Of a DNA stretch of 64,000 nt, positions 1 to 8,947 are shown piece after piece. Both the position numbers and the translations under genes were made by a program. This DNA is from Pseudomonas subflava (GTDB lineage Bacteria > Pseudomonadota > Gammaproteobacteria > Pseudomonadales > Pseudomonadaceae). The notes beneath the pieces are model-generated. The model saw only the letters and a program-made list of their open reading frames with translations. It did not search any database and was not told the origin of the DNA. The stretch lies in assembly GCF_023823685.1 (NCBI RefSeq), contig NZ_JAMXBF010000001.1:1-64000 (forward strand). The letters run 5' to 3'. The number at the start of each line of letters is the position of its first letter. Positions within the stretch are counted from its first letter, which is position 1.

Positions 1-846
1 GATCACCGCGACGAGGGTGGCGACCACGGCGGAGGCGCGGAACTCATGCAGCGTGGCGTAGGCCTTGTCCTTGTCGATGGACAGGCCGACGTACCAGGTG
101 ACCGATGGCAGCCCCTTGACCTGGGTGAAGGTCAGCAGACGATCGGTGCCGTCCAGCTCTGCCTCCGAGAGCTCGGTGCTGATCTGCGGCGTGTTCTGCG
201 GATAGACCTCCTTGAGTGTTTTCATCACCAGGTCCTGCTTCGGGTGGACCAGAATTCTGCCGTCGGCGCTGACCAGGAAGGCGTAGCCCAGGCCGTCGAA
301 ATCCAGCGAGTTGATGATCTGCACCAGGGTATCCAGGCTGAGGTCGCCACCGACCACGCCGGTGCTGCCGGCCGGAGTGGCGATGGTCATGATCAGCTTG
401 CTGGTGGCGGCATCCACATACGGCTCGGTCAGCGTCGAGCCGCCCGCGGCCATGGCGTCCTTGTACCAGGGGCGGGTTCGCGGGTCGTAACCGTCGGGCA
501 TGGGGCTCTCGGGGCGCATGGTGAAGCTGCCGTCCGCCGAGCCGAGATAGGTGAAGTCGAAGGTCGACGCCGGCGCCTTGCTCTCCAACGTGCGGGCCAG
601 GGTATCGGGCGTGTCGTCCTGCACGCTCTGCGCGATGTTCTCCACCAGCAGGATGCGCCCCGAGAGCCAGTTCTGGATATTGCTCGCGGTGACGTCCCCG
701 AGGCTGCGCAGTTCGCTTTCCAGGTCCGCGCGGATCGCATTCCGTTGCAAGTAATCGTTGTACAGGGTGAACAGAGTGAAAGCGGCGATCACTACCAGCG
801 AGGCCGCGAGCAGGATCTTGTGGCTGAACTTCAGGTTCTGAGTCAT
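1..846 (-). CDS. Methyl-accepting chemotaxis protein, PctA/PctB-like amino-acid chemoreceptor (N-terminal part, cut by window edge)
   Basis: The reverse strand reads open from an ATG at 846 to the left edge, giving the first 282 residues of a chemoreceptor; the HAMP and signalling domains lie outside the window. A first membrane helix is seen at about residues 8-28 (HKILLAASLVVIAAFTLFTL), followed by a periplasmic double-Cache ligand-binding domain. The domain contains DGYDPRTRPWYKDA (Tyr120, Arg125, Trp127, Tyr128) followed by EPYVDAAT, which matches the amino-acid-binding signature of dCache chemoreceptors such as PctA. The ligand is therefore probably one or more L-amino acids (inference from the family). 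The gene is divergent from the YjgR-like gene. The plus-strand frame over the same bases is a shadow. Confidence 0.9.
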   Translation of the reverse strand, partial: MTQNLKFSHKILLAASLVVIAAFTLFTLYNDYLQRNAIRADLESELRSLGDVTASNIQNWLSGRILLVENIAQSVQDDTPDTLARTLESKAPASTFDFTYLGSADGSFTMRPESPMPDGYDPRTRPWYKDAMAAGGSTLTEPYVDAATSKLIMTIATPAGSTGVVGGDLSLDTLVQIINSLDFDGLGYAFLVSADGRILVHPKQDLVMKTLKEVYPQNTPQISTELSEAELDGTDRLLTFTQVKGLPSVTWYVGLSIDKDKAYATLHEFRASAVVATLVAVI

Positions 847-973
847 GGCTACTTGCGTCCGGTAGTGTCTGGCAGCAGTCTTGTTATCAACGGAGCGGTG
901 ACGCGCGGATCTTTCGAGTGACACCTCTATAGCGACATAACTGCAGTAAAGCTTTAGCCAGAGGGATGGCAAG

Positions 974-2470
974 ATGCCCGTAGCCGATTCTCTAATTCTG
1001 GGTGCCGACACCCAGGGTCAGCCCGTCGCCCAGGCCCTGCGCCTGGCCAACCGCCACGGCCTGGTGGCCGGCGCCACCGGCACCGGCAAGACGGTGACGC
1101 TGCAACGCCTGGCCGAGGCGTTCAGCGATGCCGGTGTGGCGGTGTTCGCCGCCGACATCAAGGGCGACTTCTGCGGTCTGGGCGCGGTCGGTAATCCCCA
1201 AGGCAAGGTCGCCGAGCGGATCGCCAGCATGCCCTGGTTGCATCACACGCCCCAGGGCTACCCCGTGACGCTGTGGGACGTGGCCGGCAAAAGCGGGCAT
1301 CCGTTGCGCACCACGCTCAGCGAGATGGGCCCACTGCTGCTGGGCAACCTGCTTGAGCTCACCGACAGTCAGCAGGCCGCGCTCTATGCCGCCTTCCAGG
1401 TGGCCGACCGCGAAAGTTTGCTGCTGCTCGACCTGAAGGACCTCAAGGCGCTGCTCAACCACCTCAAGGATCACCCCGAGTTGCTCGGCGAGGACCGCGC
1501 GCTGTTCGCCGGCGCCTCGGCCCAGGCGCTGTTGCGGCGTCTGGCGACCCTGGAGCAGCAGGGCGCCGAGATGCTGTTCGGCGAGCCGGCCCTGCAGCTG
1601 GAGGACATTCTTCACCCCGATCGTGACGGCCGCGGACGCATTCATCTGATGGATGCCAGTCGCCTGATCCACGAGGCGCCCAAGGTCTATGCGACCTTCC
1701 TGCTGTGGCTGCTGGCCGAGCTGTTCGAGCAGCTGCCCGAGCGTGGCGATGCCGACAAGCCCGTGCTGGCGCTGTTCTTCGACGAGGCGCACCTGCTTTT
1801 CGCCGACACTCCCAAGGCGCTGCAGGAGCGTCTGGAGCAGGTGGTACGGCTGATCCGCTCCAAGGGAGTCGGCGTCTACTTCGTCACCCAGTCGCCGGGT
1901 GACCTGCCGGATGAGGTGCTGGCACAACTCGGCCTGCGCATCCAGCACGGCCTGCGTGCCTTCACCGCCAAGGAGCAGAAGTCGCTGCGTGCGGTGGCCG
2001 ATGGCTTCCGCCCGAACCCGGCGTTCGACAGCCTGAGTGTGCTCACCGAGCTGGGCATCGGCGAGGCGCTGGTCGGCACCCTGGAAGAGAAGGGCACGCC
2101 GGCGATGGTCCAGCGCGTCGCCATCGCTCCGCCGCAGTCGCGTATCGGCCCGCTGAGCGAGGCGGAGCGAGCAGCACTGCTGCGCACATCGCCCCAGGCC
2201 GGTCGCTACGACAGGCCTGTGGATCGCGAATCCGCCTACGAAATGCTCATGGCCCGCGCCGCTCAGGCACCTGTAGAAGCGGCGCCGGCCGGCAAGGGGG
2301 CGAGCGCACCGGCGGAGCAGGGTGGTCTTGGCGGCATGGCCGGCGAGCTGCTCGGCAGCCTGGCCAGTCAGGTCATGAAGACGGCCGTACGCCAGGCCGC
2401 CAACCAGATCGGTCGACAGCTGGTGCGTGGGCTGATGGGGTCGCTGCTGGGAGGTGGTCGGCGCCGCTGA
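974..2470 (+). CDS. yjgR: YjgR/HerA-like ATPase (DUF853 family)
   Basis: This 498-residue cytoplasmic ATPase belongs to the HerA/FtsK-like helicase clan. Walker A is GATGTGKT near residues 33-40 and Walker B is the LALFFDEAHLLF stretch. A sensor-like VYFVTQSPGDLPDEVL segment follows, typical of YjgR proteins. The C-terminus is Ala/Gly rich and ends in a basic tail (GGGRRR). Its cellular role is not established for the family; a DNA-translocation function is only inferred from HerA. The start ATG is preceded by AGAGGGATGGCAAG, a usable ribosome binding site. It converges on the small gene at 2479-2721 with only 8 bases between them. Confidence 0.93.
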   Translation: MPVADSLILGADTQGQPVAQALRLANRHGLVAGATGTGKTVTLQRLAEAFSDAGVAVFAADIKGDFCGLGAVGNPQGKVAERIASMPWLHHTPQGYPVTLWDVAGKSGHPLRTTLSEMGPLLLGNLLELTDSQQAALYAAFQVADRESLLLLDLKDLKALLNHLKDHPELLGEDRALFAGASAQALLRRLATLEQQGAEMLFGEPALQLEDILHPDRDGRGRIHLMDASRLIHEAPKVYATFLLWLLAELFEQLPERGDADKPVLALFFDEAHLLFADTPKALQERLEQVVRLIRSKGVGVYFVTQSPGDLPDEVLAQLGLRIQHGLRAFTAKEQKSLRAVADGFRPNPAFDSLSVLTELGIGEALVGTLEEKGTPAMVQRVAIAPPQSRIGPLSEAERAALLRTSPQAGRYDRPVDRESAYEMLMARAAQAPVEAAPAGKGASAPAEQGGLGGMAGELLGSLASQVMKTAVRQAANQIGRQLVRGLMGSLLGGGRRR

Positions 2471-2478
2471 GGCGCCGG

Positions 2479-2721
2479 TCACTCCGCCTCGCGGGCCTGT
2501 TCGATCTTGTTCAGTTCCTGCTGGAACGCCTGGTCCAGCAGGCTGGGCTTCTTGCGCCAGGGTTTGCGCTCGGGGTCGGGCTGAGCGGCGTAGGTGATCA
2601 CTTCGCCGCCGTATACATCCTTGTAACGTTGCGCCTGACGCTCCAGTTCGGCGCGCAGTTCGTCTTTCGTCACATATTCACCAGATTGAGTGGGTGGGCC
2701 GCCAGCGGCCACCGCGGACAT
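2479..2721 (-). CDS. Small hypothetical protein, 80 residues
   Basis: An 80-residue soluble, highly charged protein with a long helical stretch (DELRAELERQAQRYKDVYGG) and no signal peptide or membrane segment. I do not recognise a domain. Codon use matches the surrounding core genes and the frame is closed at both ends, so I take it as a real gene. It lies 244 bases downstream of the cysNC gene on the same strand, and that gap shows no clear terminator, so read-through from the sulfation arm is possible. A functional link to sulfation cannot be shown. Confidence 0.65.
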   Translation of the reverse strand: MSAVAAGGPPTQSGEYVTKDELRAELERQAQRYKDVYGGEVITYAAQPDPERKPWRKKPSLLDQAFQQELNKIEQAREAE

Positions 2722-2965
2722 CAGCTTCGGCTGATCGTATGAGGGGTGGCACGATTATAGCGATTGGTTCTTTGGAGTTTCCATCGCCTGGAAGTACTCA
2801 CGTCGAGTATTGGAATCCGCGTCGCACGCCGAGTTCAGCCCATTTCGGCCGCTTCGTAGGCAAGGGGGGGGAAGAAGAAAGCGCGGCGGCGCTGCAAACA
2901 ACGAGCGCTCGCGCGCTCGAGGGATTTCATGTGACCGCCAGCCTGGGGGCGCGGGTCCCCGATCT

Positions 2966-4867
2966 TCAGACCAGCAGACCCAGCTCCCGCAGTTGCCGCA
3001 CGATCAGATCGGCGGCGTCTTCGGCGCTGTGCTTGAGCGTCTCGATGCGGATCTCCGGTTGCTCGGGCGCCTCGTAGGGTGAGTCGATGCCGGTGAAGTT
3101 CTTCAGTTCGCCGCGCCGCGCCTTCTTGTACAGGCCTTTGGGGTCGCGCTTCTCCACTTCTGCCAGGGGTGTGTCGACGAATACCTCGATGAACTCGCCC
3201 TCGGCCACCAAATCACGGGCCAGCTGGCGTTCCGAGCGGAAAGGCGAGATGAAGGCGGTGACCACCATCATCCCGGCGTCCACCATCAGCCTGGCCACTT
3301 CGCCGATGCGGCGGATGTTCTCCACCCGGTCGGCGGCGGTGAAACCCAGGTCCTTGTTCAGGCCGTGGCGCACGTTGTCGCCGTCGAGCAGATAGGTGTG
3401 CACGCCGAGCGCGTGCAGGCGGCGTTCCAGCAGGTTGGCGATGGTCGATTTGCCGGCGCCGGATAGGCCGGTCAGCCAGATCACGCAGGGCTTGTGGCCG
3501 TTCAACCGGGTGCGTGACGCCTTGTCGACCTCCACGGCCTGCCAGTGGATGTTCTGCGAGCGGCGCAGGGCGAAGTGCAGCATGCCGGCGCCGACCGTCT
3601 GGTGGGTGTAGCGGTCGATGACGATGAAGCTGCCCATGTCGCGGTTTTCCGCGTAGGGATCGAAGGGGGCGGCGCGATCCAGGCTCAGGGTGCAGACGCC
3701 GATCTCGTTGAGCCCTAGGGTTTTGGCCGGCAGCTGGTCGAGGCTGTTGACGTCGACCTGGTACTTGGGTTGACCGAGGGCACCGCCGATGCTGCTGGCG
3801 CCGAGCTTGATCAGGTAGGGGCGGCCCGGCAGCATCGCCTCCTCACTCATCCATACCACGGTGGCCTCGAACTGGTCGGCCACCGCCGGCGGAGCGTCGG
3901 CGGCGGCGATCACGTCGCCGCGGCTGATGTCGATCTCGTCGCTGAGGGTCAGGGTCACTGACTGGCCGGTGACCGCCTGCGGCAAGTCTCCAGCCATTGT
4001 GACGATGCGCTCGACCTTGCTGGTCTTGCCAGAGGGCAGCACGCGGATGGCGTCGCCCGGCCGCACGCTGCCACCGAGAATGCGTCCGGAGAAACCGCGG
4101 AAATCCAGGTTGGGGCGATTCACCCACTGTATCGGCATGCGCAGCGGCGCGTCCTCGCGAGCTTGCTCCAGCTCCACCGTCTCGAGGAACTGCATCAGGC
4201 TCGGGCCCTGGTACCAGGGCGTGTTCGGGCTGGGCTCGGTGATGTTGTCGCCGCGCAGGGCCGACAGAGGAATGCTCTGGATGTGCTCGATGCCCAGCCG
4301 GCCGGCGAAGGCGCGGTAGTCGGCGTCGATTTGCTCGAACACCTCCTGCGAGTAGCCGACCATGTCCAGCTTGTTGATGGCCAGTACCACACGACGAATG
4401 CCGATCAGCGACACCAGGTAGCTGTGCCGGCGGGTCTGGGTCAGTACGCCCTTGCGCGCGTCGATCAGAATCACCGCGACGTCGGCGGTCGAGGCACCGG
4501 TGATCATGTTGCGTGTGTACTGCTCGTGGCCGGGAGTGTCGGCGACGATGAACTTGCGTTTCTCGGTGGCGAAGAAGCGGTAGGCCACATCGATGGTGAT
4601 GCCCTGTTCGCGCTCGGCGGACAGACCGTCCACCAGGAGGGCGAAGTCCAGCTCGCCGCCCTGGGTGCCGTGCTTCTTCGAGTCGCTCTCCAGAGCGCTG
4701 AGCTGATCTTCCAGCAGTGCCTTGGACTCATAGAGCAGGCGGCCGATCAGCGTGCTCTTGCCGTCGTCGACGCTGCCACAGGTGATGAAACGCAGCAGCG
4801 TCTTGTGCCGGTGCACCTCGAGGTACTGTTCGATATCGTCTTCGATGAGATGGGTGTGGGCGTTCAT
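2966..4867 (-). CDS. cysNC: CysN-CysC fusion: sulfate adenylyltransferase GTPase subunit with APS kinase
   Basis: This bifunctional 633-residue enzyme combines the GTPase subunit of ATP sulfurylase (which drives APS formation with CysD) with APS kinase, which phosphorylates APS to PAPS. The GTPase P-loop GSVDDGKST is at residues 31-39, with [11 protein letters not shown] and NKLD further on. The C-terminal APS kinase has its own P-loop GLSGAGKST near residue 467, then [15 protein letters not shown] and a [10 protein letters not shown] segment. The ATG at 4867 overlaps the cysD stop (TGATG), so the two are translationally coupled. Details such as [20 protein letters not shown] look closer to NodQ-type proteins than to the assimilatory Pseudomonas CysN as I remember it; a tree is needed. 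The cysD/sulfotransferase context suggests PAPS supply for sulfation. Confidence 0.95.
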   Translation of the reverse strand: MNAHTHLIEDDIEQYLEVHRHKTLLRFITCGSVDDGKSTLIGRLLYESKALLEDQLSALESDSKKHGTQGGELDFALLVDGLSAEREQGITIDVAYRFFATEKRKFIVADTPGHEQYTRNMITGASTADVAVILIDARKGVLTQTRRHSYLVSLIGIRRVVLAINKLDMVGYSQEVFEQIDADYRAFAGRLGIEHIQSIPLSALRGDNITEPSPNTPWYQGPSLMQFLETVELEQAREDAPLRMPIQWVNRPNLDFRGFSGRILGGSVRPGDAIRVLPSGKTSKVERIVTMAGDLPQAVTGQSVTLTLSDEIDISRGDVIAAADAPPAVADQFEATVVWMSEEAMLPGRPYLIKLGASSIGGALGQPKYQVDVNSLDQLPAKTLGLNEIGVCTLSLDRAAPFDPYAENRDMGSFIVIDRYTHQTVGAGMLHFALRRSQNIHWQAVEVDKASRTRLNGHKPCVIWLTGLSGAGKSTIANLLERRLHALGVHTYLLDGDNVRHGLNKDLGFTAADRVENIRRIGEVARLMVDAGMMVVTAFISPFRSERQLARDLVAEGEFIEVFVDTPLAEVEKRDPKGLYKKARRGELKNFTGIDSPYEAPEQPEIRIETLKHSAEDAADLIVRQLRELGLLV

Positions 4868-5766
4868 CAGAAGTACCCCTCGACTTTCTTCTTTTCCATG
4901 GAGCCGGCGCTGTCGTGGTCGATGATTCGGCCCTGGCGTTCGCTGGTGGTGGCCAGCAGCATCTCGCGGATGATCGCCGGCAGGCTGTCGGCCTCGGACT
5001 CCACCGCGCCGGTCAGCGGATAGCAGCCCAGGGTGCGGAAGCGCACGCTCTTCAGCTGCGGCTGCTCGCCGGGGCGCAGCGGCATGCGTTCGTCGTCGAC
5101 CATGATCAGCACGCCGTCGCGCTCCACCACCGGGCGCTTCTCGGCGAGGTACAGCGGCACGATGGGGATGTTCTCGAGGTGGATGTACTGCCAGATGTCC
5201 AGCTCGGTCCAGTTCGACAGGGGGAAGGCGCGGATGCTCTCGCCGGGCAGCTTGCGTGCGTTGTACAGGCGCCACAGCTCCGGGCGCTGAGCCTTGGGTT
5301 CCCAGCGGTGCTGGGCGCTGCGGAAGGAGAACACGCGCTCCTTGGCGCGCGATTTTTCCTCGTCGCGGCGCGCGCCGCCGAAGGCCAGGTCGAAGCCGCG
5401 CTGGTCCAGGGCCTGCTTCAGGCCGACGGTCTTCCACAGGTCGGTGTGCAGTGCCGAGCCGTGGGTGAAGGGATTGATGCCGCGCTCCAGCGCATCCTGG
5501 TTGCGGTGGATCAGCAGCTCCATGCCGGACTCGCGCGCCATGCGCTCGCGCATCTCGTACATGGCGCGGAATTTCCAGGTGGTGTCCACGTGCAGCAGCG
5601 GGAAGGGCGGACGCGAGGGGAAGAAGGCCTTGCGCGCCAGATGCAGCATCACCGCGCTGTCCTTGCCGATGGAGTAGAGCATCACCGGGTTTTCCGCCTC
5701 GGAAACCGCTTCGCGGAAAATATCGATGCTCTCCGCTTCCAGGCGCTCTAGATGGGTGAGGGGCAT
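4867..5766 (-). CDS. cysD: Sulfate adenylyltransferase subunit 2 (CysD/NodP type)
   Basis: This 299-residue catalytic subunit of ATP sulfurylase makes APS from sulfate and ATP in complex with the CysN GTPase. The PP-loop motif [13 protein letters not shown] is near residues 31-43, followed by [25 protein letters not shown], and the C-terminal [21 protein letters not shown] typical of the family. Length is normal. The protein appears divergent from standard Pseudomonas CysD (for example [21 protein letters not shown] at the start), in line with a second, dedicated copy. It sits 126 bases downstream of the esterase gene on the same strand and is coupled to cysNC by a one-base stop/start overlap. 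Confidence 0.94.
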   Translation of the reverse strand: MPLTHLERLEAESIDIFREAVSEAENPVMLYSIGKDSAVMLHLARKAFFPSRPPFPLLHVDTTWKFRAMYEMRERMARESGMELLIHRNQDALERGINPFTHGSALHTDLWKTVGLKQALDQRGFDLAFGGARRDEEKSRAKERVFSFRSAQHRWEPKAQRPELWRLYNARKLPGESIRAFPLSNWTELDIWQYIHLENIPIVPLYLAEKRPVVERDGVLIMVDDERMPLRPGEQPQLKSVRFRTLGCYPLTGAVESEADSLPAIIREMLLATTSERQGRIIDHDSAGSMEKKKVEGYF

Positions 5767-5892
5767 TTCGGTTCGCCTCGTGATGACGGGTGCTGCTGGC
5801 TGATGAGTGCAGTTTACCGGCCGTCCCGTGGGGGCGACAGGGCTTGCGGCGTGTGGGCAGTTGAGTGGGCGGTCTTCGCCGCCCTGGCAGGT

Positions 5893-6789
5893 TCAGTTGT
5901 TCTTCTTGAACTGCTTGACGAAGTCCCAGGCGGCCTGGCTGGCGGAGAAGTCGCCGCCGAACAGCTTACGGTTGCGTGGGCTGTCGCCGCCCGGCCAGAC
6001 GTGCTCGCCGTTGGGGATCAGGCGCAGCTGCAGCGGCGCCTTGCCCTGGCAGTTCCAGCTGGTGAGCTCCGAGCCATCGGCCAGATCCTTTTCGTTCGGA
6101 CCGGCGCCGCAGCCGTGGGCGCTGGCAATCATCTTCAGGGTCTCGGGCACCGAGCGGTGGGCCACGCCGGAAATCGCGTTCTCGCCCATGCCGCCCTGGT
6201 AGGGGACGTTGCTGTCCTTGCCGCCGTGGATGTGCAGTACCGGGATGTTTCTCGCCCCGGGACAGCTGTTCACCGCCAGGGTGCCAGAAACCGGCACGAT
6301 GGCGGCGATGTCGTCGGGCAGCTCGCAGGCCAGACGATAGGCCATCATGGCGCCGTTGGAGATGCCGGTGGCGTAGACCCGCGAACGGTCTACGGGATGA
6401 TGGCTGCCGATGTCGGCCAGCATGGCGTGGATGAAGCTTACGTCGTTTACGTTGAGTTCCGCCGCTCTGCCGCAGCACTTGCCGGCATTCCAGGTACGCC
6501 GGTTAGGCATCATCCGCGCGCCGGTGCCATTGGGGTAGGCCACCAGAAAACCGTTGGCCTGGGCGACGCGGTTCATGCCGGTGGTGCGCTCGGTCTCGTC
6601 GGCGTTGCCCAGGCCTCCGTGCATGACGATCATCAGCGGCAGCGGGCCCTTGGGCGCGCCCTCGGGGACATACAGCTTGTAGCTGCGCTCCTCGCCGCCG
6701 GCCTCGAGCTGATGTAAGCGGCCTTCTGCGGCGAGTGCATGGGCCGCGATCAGCGCGAGGCAGGGGGCGAGCAGAGTGATCAGGCGCAT
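5893..6789 (-). CDS. Secreted LpqC/PHB-depolymerase-like esterase
   Basis: This 298-residue alpha/beta-hydrolase belongs to the polyhydroxybutyrate depolymerase/feruloyl-esterase (LpqC) type. It starts with a signal peptide ([21 protein letters not shown]), so it is exported. The oxyanion/His-Gly segment is [14 protein letters not shown], the nucleophile elbow is [13 protein letters not shown] (GxSxG), and the catalytic His is probably in NGEHVWPGG near the C-terminus. Only a few cysteines are present (CCGRAAE and SCPGA among them). The start at 6789 follows the preceding 128-residue gene by 11 bases, which places it within the sulfation arm. It could trim or release an ester-linked product outside the cytoplasm (inference). 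The substrate cannot be read from sequence. Confidence 0.88.
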   Translation of the reverse strand: MRLITLLAPCLALIAAHALAAEGRLHQLEAGGEERSYKLYVPEGAPKGPLPLMIVMHGGLGNADETERTTGMNRVAQANGFLVAYPNGTGARMMPNRRTWNAGKCCGRAAELNVNDVSFIHAMLADIGSHHPVDRSRVYATGISNGAMMAYRLACELPDDIAAIVPVSGTLAVNSCPGARNIPVLHIHGGKDSNVPYQGGMGENAISGVAHRSVPETLKMIASAHGCGAGPNEKDLADGSELTSWNCQGKAPLQLRLIPNGEHVWPGGDSPRNRKLFGGDFSASQAAWDFVKQFKKNN

Positions 6790-6800
6790 GGTGCGTCTCC

Positions 6801-7187
6801 CTAGCAGTTCTCTTCGGTTCGCTGGATGTCCGCCACGTCCAGGGCCGCGTCTTCCAGCTCGCGGATCACGGCCAGGTCGCTGCGCAGCTCGGTCAGCACT
6901 GCCTCCAGCCACTGGATGTCGGTCTCGATCTTCTGCCGGAACCTGACGATTTCCTTGAGGCTGAGGTTTTCCGAGGGGCGCCCCTGGCCGTCGAACAGCA
7001 GGCGCACGCTGGCGGCGATCTCGCGGTTGCCGCTGAGGTGTGACAGTTCGCGGTCCAGGTAATGGCGCACGCGGCTGGCCTGCACGCGCTTCTGCAGGTC
7101 GTCGCGCAGCACCTGCAGATGCGGCGGTAGTTCCGGGAGCATGTCGCTCGGTGCGCTGATGTTGCCCAGGCGGTTGCGTGTCGGCAT
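6801..7187 (-). CDS. Unknown coiled-coil-like protein between sulfotransferase and esterase genes
   Basis: This 128-residue soluble protein has no signal peptide and no recognised domain. It is strongly helical and charged, with long heptad-like stretches (LSLKEIVRFRQKIETDIQWLE and AVLTELRSDLAVIRELEDAALD). The gene is 12 bases downstream of the sulfotransferase and 11 bases upstream of the esterase, so it is almost certainly co-transcribed with both. It ends with a single Cys. A partner or scaffold role for the sulfotransferase is possible but only guessed from position. Confidence 0.75.
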   Translation of the reverse strand: MPTRNRLGNISAPSDMLPELPPHLQVLRDDLQKRVQASRVRHYLDRELSHLSGNREIAASVRLLFDGQGRPSENLSLKEIVRFRQKIETDIQWLEAVLTELRSDLAVIRELEDAALDVADIQRTEENC

Positions 7188-7199
7188 GTCTCGTCTCGC

Positions 7200-8111
7200 T
7201 CAGTGGGAGTAGCCGAACTCCAGCGCCATGCGCTGGACCTCGGGTTTCAGGCAAGCGCCGTCCATGCGCCAGGGCAACGGTGCGCGCAGCGGCGGATGTT
7301 TCGGCAGGTGCGACTCGAACACCGGGTCGCGCATGTAGTTCGGGTCGTTGCCGAACAGCGCATTGATCGGCCCAACCGTGGCGAAGGGCGACAGCTCGGG
7401 ATGCAGCATGTCCTCCAGCGCCTCGAGGTCGTCGCGCAGGCCCAGCCAGCGGCAGATGCGCGGCAGGCACTGCAGCGGCTCGGCCATCACGTCCTCGCCG
7501 CGCACGTGCATCTTCTGCCGGGGCGGGACCTTCTCCAGGAGTTCCAGGATGTTCAGGTTGATGTCGTGCCAGGCGATCTGCGGATCGATGACGGCCTCGC
7601 CTTCGCAGTAGTCGATGGAGTTCACCGACAGGGCGTAGCCGCCGTCCTGGATCTTCATCACCGAGTGGCCCTGGTTGGTCGGATGCCGCGTCAGATGCAG
7701 GTAGAAGGCGTCCGGATAGGCGTCGTAGATGCGCTGCAGGAACACCGGGCTGACCACGTGGGCCGGACTCTTGTCGATGGCCATCAGCGGCGATACCGCG
7801 TCGGCGATCTCGCGGAACACCTGCATGCCGCTGCGGCTCTGCCGCGCCGCCACCCAGTGGTTGGCCATCACCACGGCGGCGCTGCTCTGTTCGCCGGCAT
7901 AGATTTGCGCCACCGCGCGCAGGATGCCGTGGCGCTGAAAGCGCGACATGCCGGTCTTGTCCGGGCCGTCCTGCCACATCTCGATCAGCCGATCGACGGT
8001 GAACAGGTTCAGCTCCGGCAGCCCGTAGGCCTGCGGATGCTGGCCGAGCATGCCGGCGATCAGCGAGGTGTACGACCGCGGCAGGGCCAGGATGAACAGC
8101 GGCTGGCGCAT
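7200..8111 (-). CDS. PAPS-dependent sulfotransferase
   Basis: This 303-residue cytosolic sulfotransferase family protein transfers sulfate from PAPS to an acceptor hydroxyl. The N-terminal LFILALPRSYTSLIAGML carries the PRS phosphosulfate-binding loop, and YLHLTRHPTNQGHSVMK is the equivalent of the second PAPS-binding (3'-phosphate) region. The C-terminal HVRGEDVMAEPLQCLPRICRWLGL is typical of bacterial sulfotransferases of this type. The ATG at 8111 is chosen because it overlaps the sulfatase-like gene's stop as TGATG and because the upstream in-frame codons do not resemble the family. Its place next to cysD-cysNC indicates a local PAPS supply. The acceptor is unknown; the megasynthase product encoded across the divergent promoter is the natural candidate. 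Confidence 0.93.
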   Translation of the reverse strand: MRQPLFILALPRSYTSLIAGMLGQHPQAYGLPELNLFTVDRLIEMWQDGPDKTGMSRFQRHGILRAVAQIYAGEQSSAAVVMANHWVAARQSRSGMQVFREIADAVSPLMAIDKSPAHVVSPVFLQRIYDAYPDAFYLHLTRHPTNQGHSVMKIQDGGYALSVNSIDYCEGEAVIDPQIAWHDINLNILELLEKVPPRQKMHVRGEDVMAEPLQCLPRICRWLGLRDDLEALEDMLHPELSPFATVGPINALFGNDPNYMRDPVFESHLPKHPPLRAPLPWRMDGACLKPEVQRMALEFGYSH

Positions 8112-8947
8112 CAGACCTTGCCCGCGAAGCCTTCGACGAAGGGCACCTCGAAGCACTTCTCGTGCATGATCGGGCCGTGGCCGAAGTAGCCGTCCTCGCC
8201 GAACAGCTCGCCGTGATCGGCGGTGATGATGAACCAGGTGTTCGCCGGCGCCTTCTCCATCAGCTTGCCAATCAGCCCGTCGACGTATTCCACGCAGCGA
8301 ACCTGCTGCTGGCGCAGCATCTCCATCTGCTCCTGATCGAAGAACGCCTCGCTGTCCGCAGCATTGTGCTGGGCCTCGCCGCCCAGGCTCTTGAACACCC
8401 CGTGCACGCCGGAAATGCGCGGCAGGTTCTCGTCCTTGAGCATGTAGGGGTAGTGGGTTTCGCCGAGGTTGAGGAAGTAGTAGTGCGGCTCGTCCTCGGG
8501 GAAGGTCATTTCCTCGACCATGCCGGCGAAGTCGTTGTGGTTGCCCATCAGCTTGTAGTCATCGAAGTGCTGATTGATCGCGGTCTGCTGGTTCAGCACC
8601 GGCATCGACACCCGCGCCACCGTGCGGTAGCCGAGCTGGCCAAGCACCTTGGGCAGCGACAGCTCGGGGATGAAGTCGCGGAACGACACGTCGGCAATGC
8701 CGGTGCGCTCTACCCACTGGACGAATTCTTCCTTGTACACCTCGGAGGCGTACACCTCGCGCGGCGTGCTGTGCGGCAGCATGCCCATGGTGAAGGCGTA
8801 GTGCGAAGGCGCCGTCCAGGAGGCGTAGGAATAGCGCTTCTCCACCTGGCCGACGCGCTCGATGTTCGGCGTCCTGGCTGCCACGCAGGAGTCGTAGCGG
8901 CAGCTGTCCATGATGATGAAAACGATGTGGTTGATGGGCGCGCTCAT
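8111..8947 (-). CDS. Sulfatase-like alkaline-phosphatase-superfamily protein with a non-sulfatase active-site motif
   Basis: This 278-residue protein of the sulfatase/phosphotransferase fold has no signal peptide. Metal-binding elements are visible: FIIMDSCRYD (Asp14) at the start, and TADHGELFGEDGYFGHG near residues 245-261. At the position of the formylglycine motif Cys/Ser-x-Pro-x-Arg it has Thr45-Ala-Pro-Ser-His49. A true type I sulfatase needs Cys or Ser there, so a threonine-nucleophile hydrolase or transferase is more likely. It is also shorter than most sulfatases. A good ribosome binding site (GAGAGGACAACC) precedes the ATG at 8947. It is the first gene of the minus-strand arm and is coupled to the sulfotransferase. 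Confidence 0.85.
   Translation of the reverse strand: MSAPINHIVFIIMDSCRYDSCVAARTPNIERVGQVEKRYSYASWTAPSHYAFTMGMLPHSTPREVYASEVYKEEFVQWVERTGIADVSFRDFIPELSLPKVLGQLGYRTVARVSMPVLNQQTAINQHFDDYKLMGNHNDFAGMVEEMTFPEDEPHYYFLNLGETHYPYMLKDENLPRISGVHGVFKSLGGEAQHNAADSEAFFDQEQMEMLRQQQVRCVEYVDGLIGKLMEKAPANTWFIITADHGELFGEDGYFGHGPIMHEKCFEVPFVEGFAGKV

Noticed and set aside
46..921. A 291-codon plus-strand frame at the left edge
   Set aside because: It is antisense to the chemoreceptor, whose reading frame shows a membrane helix and the amino-acid-binding motif.
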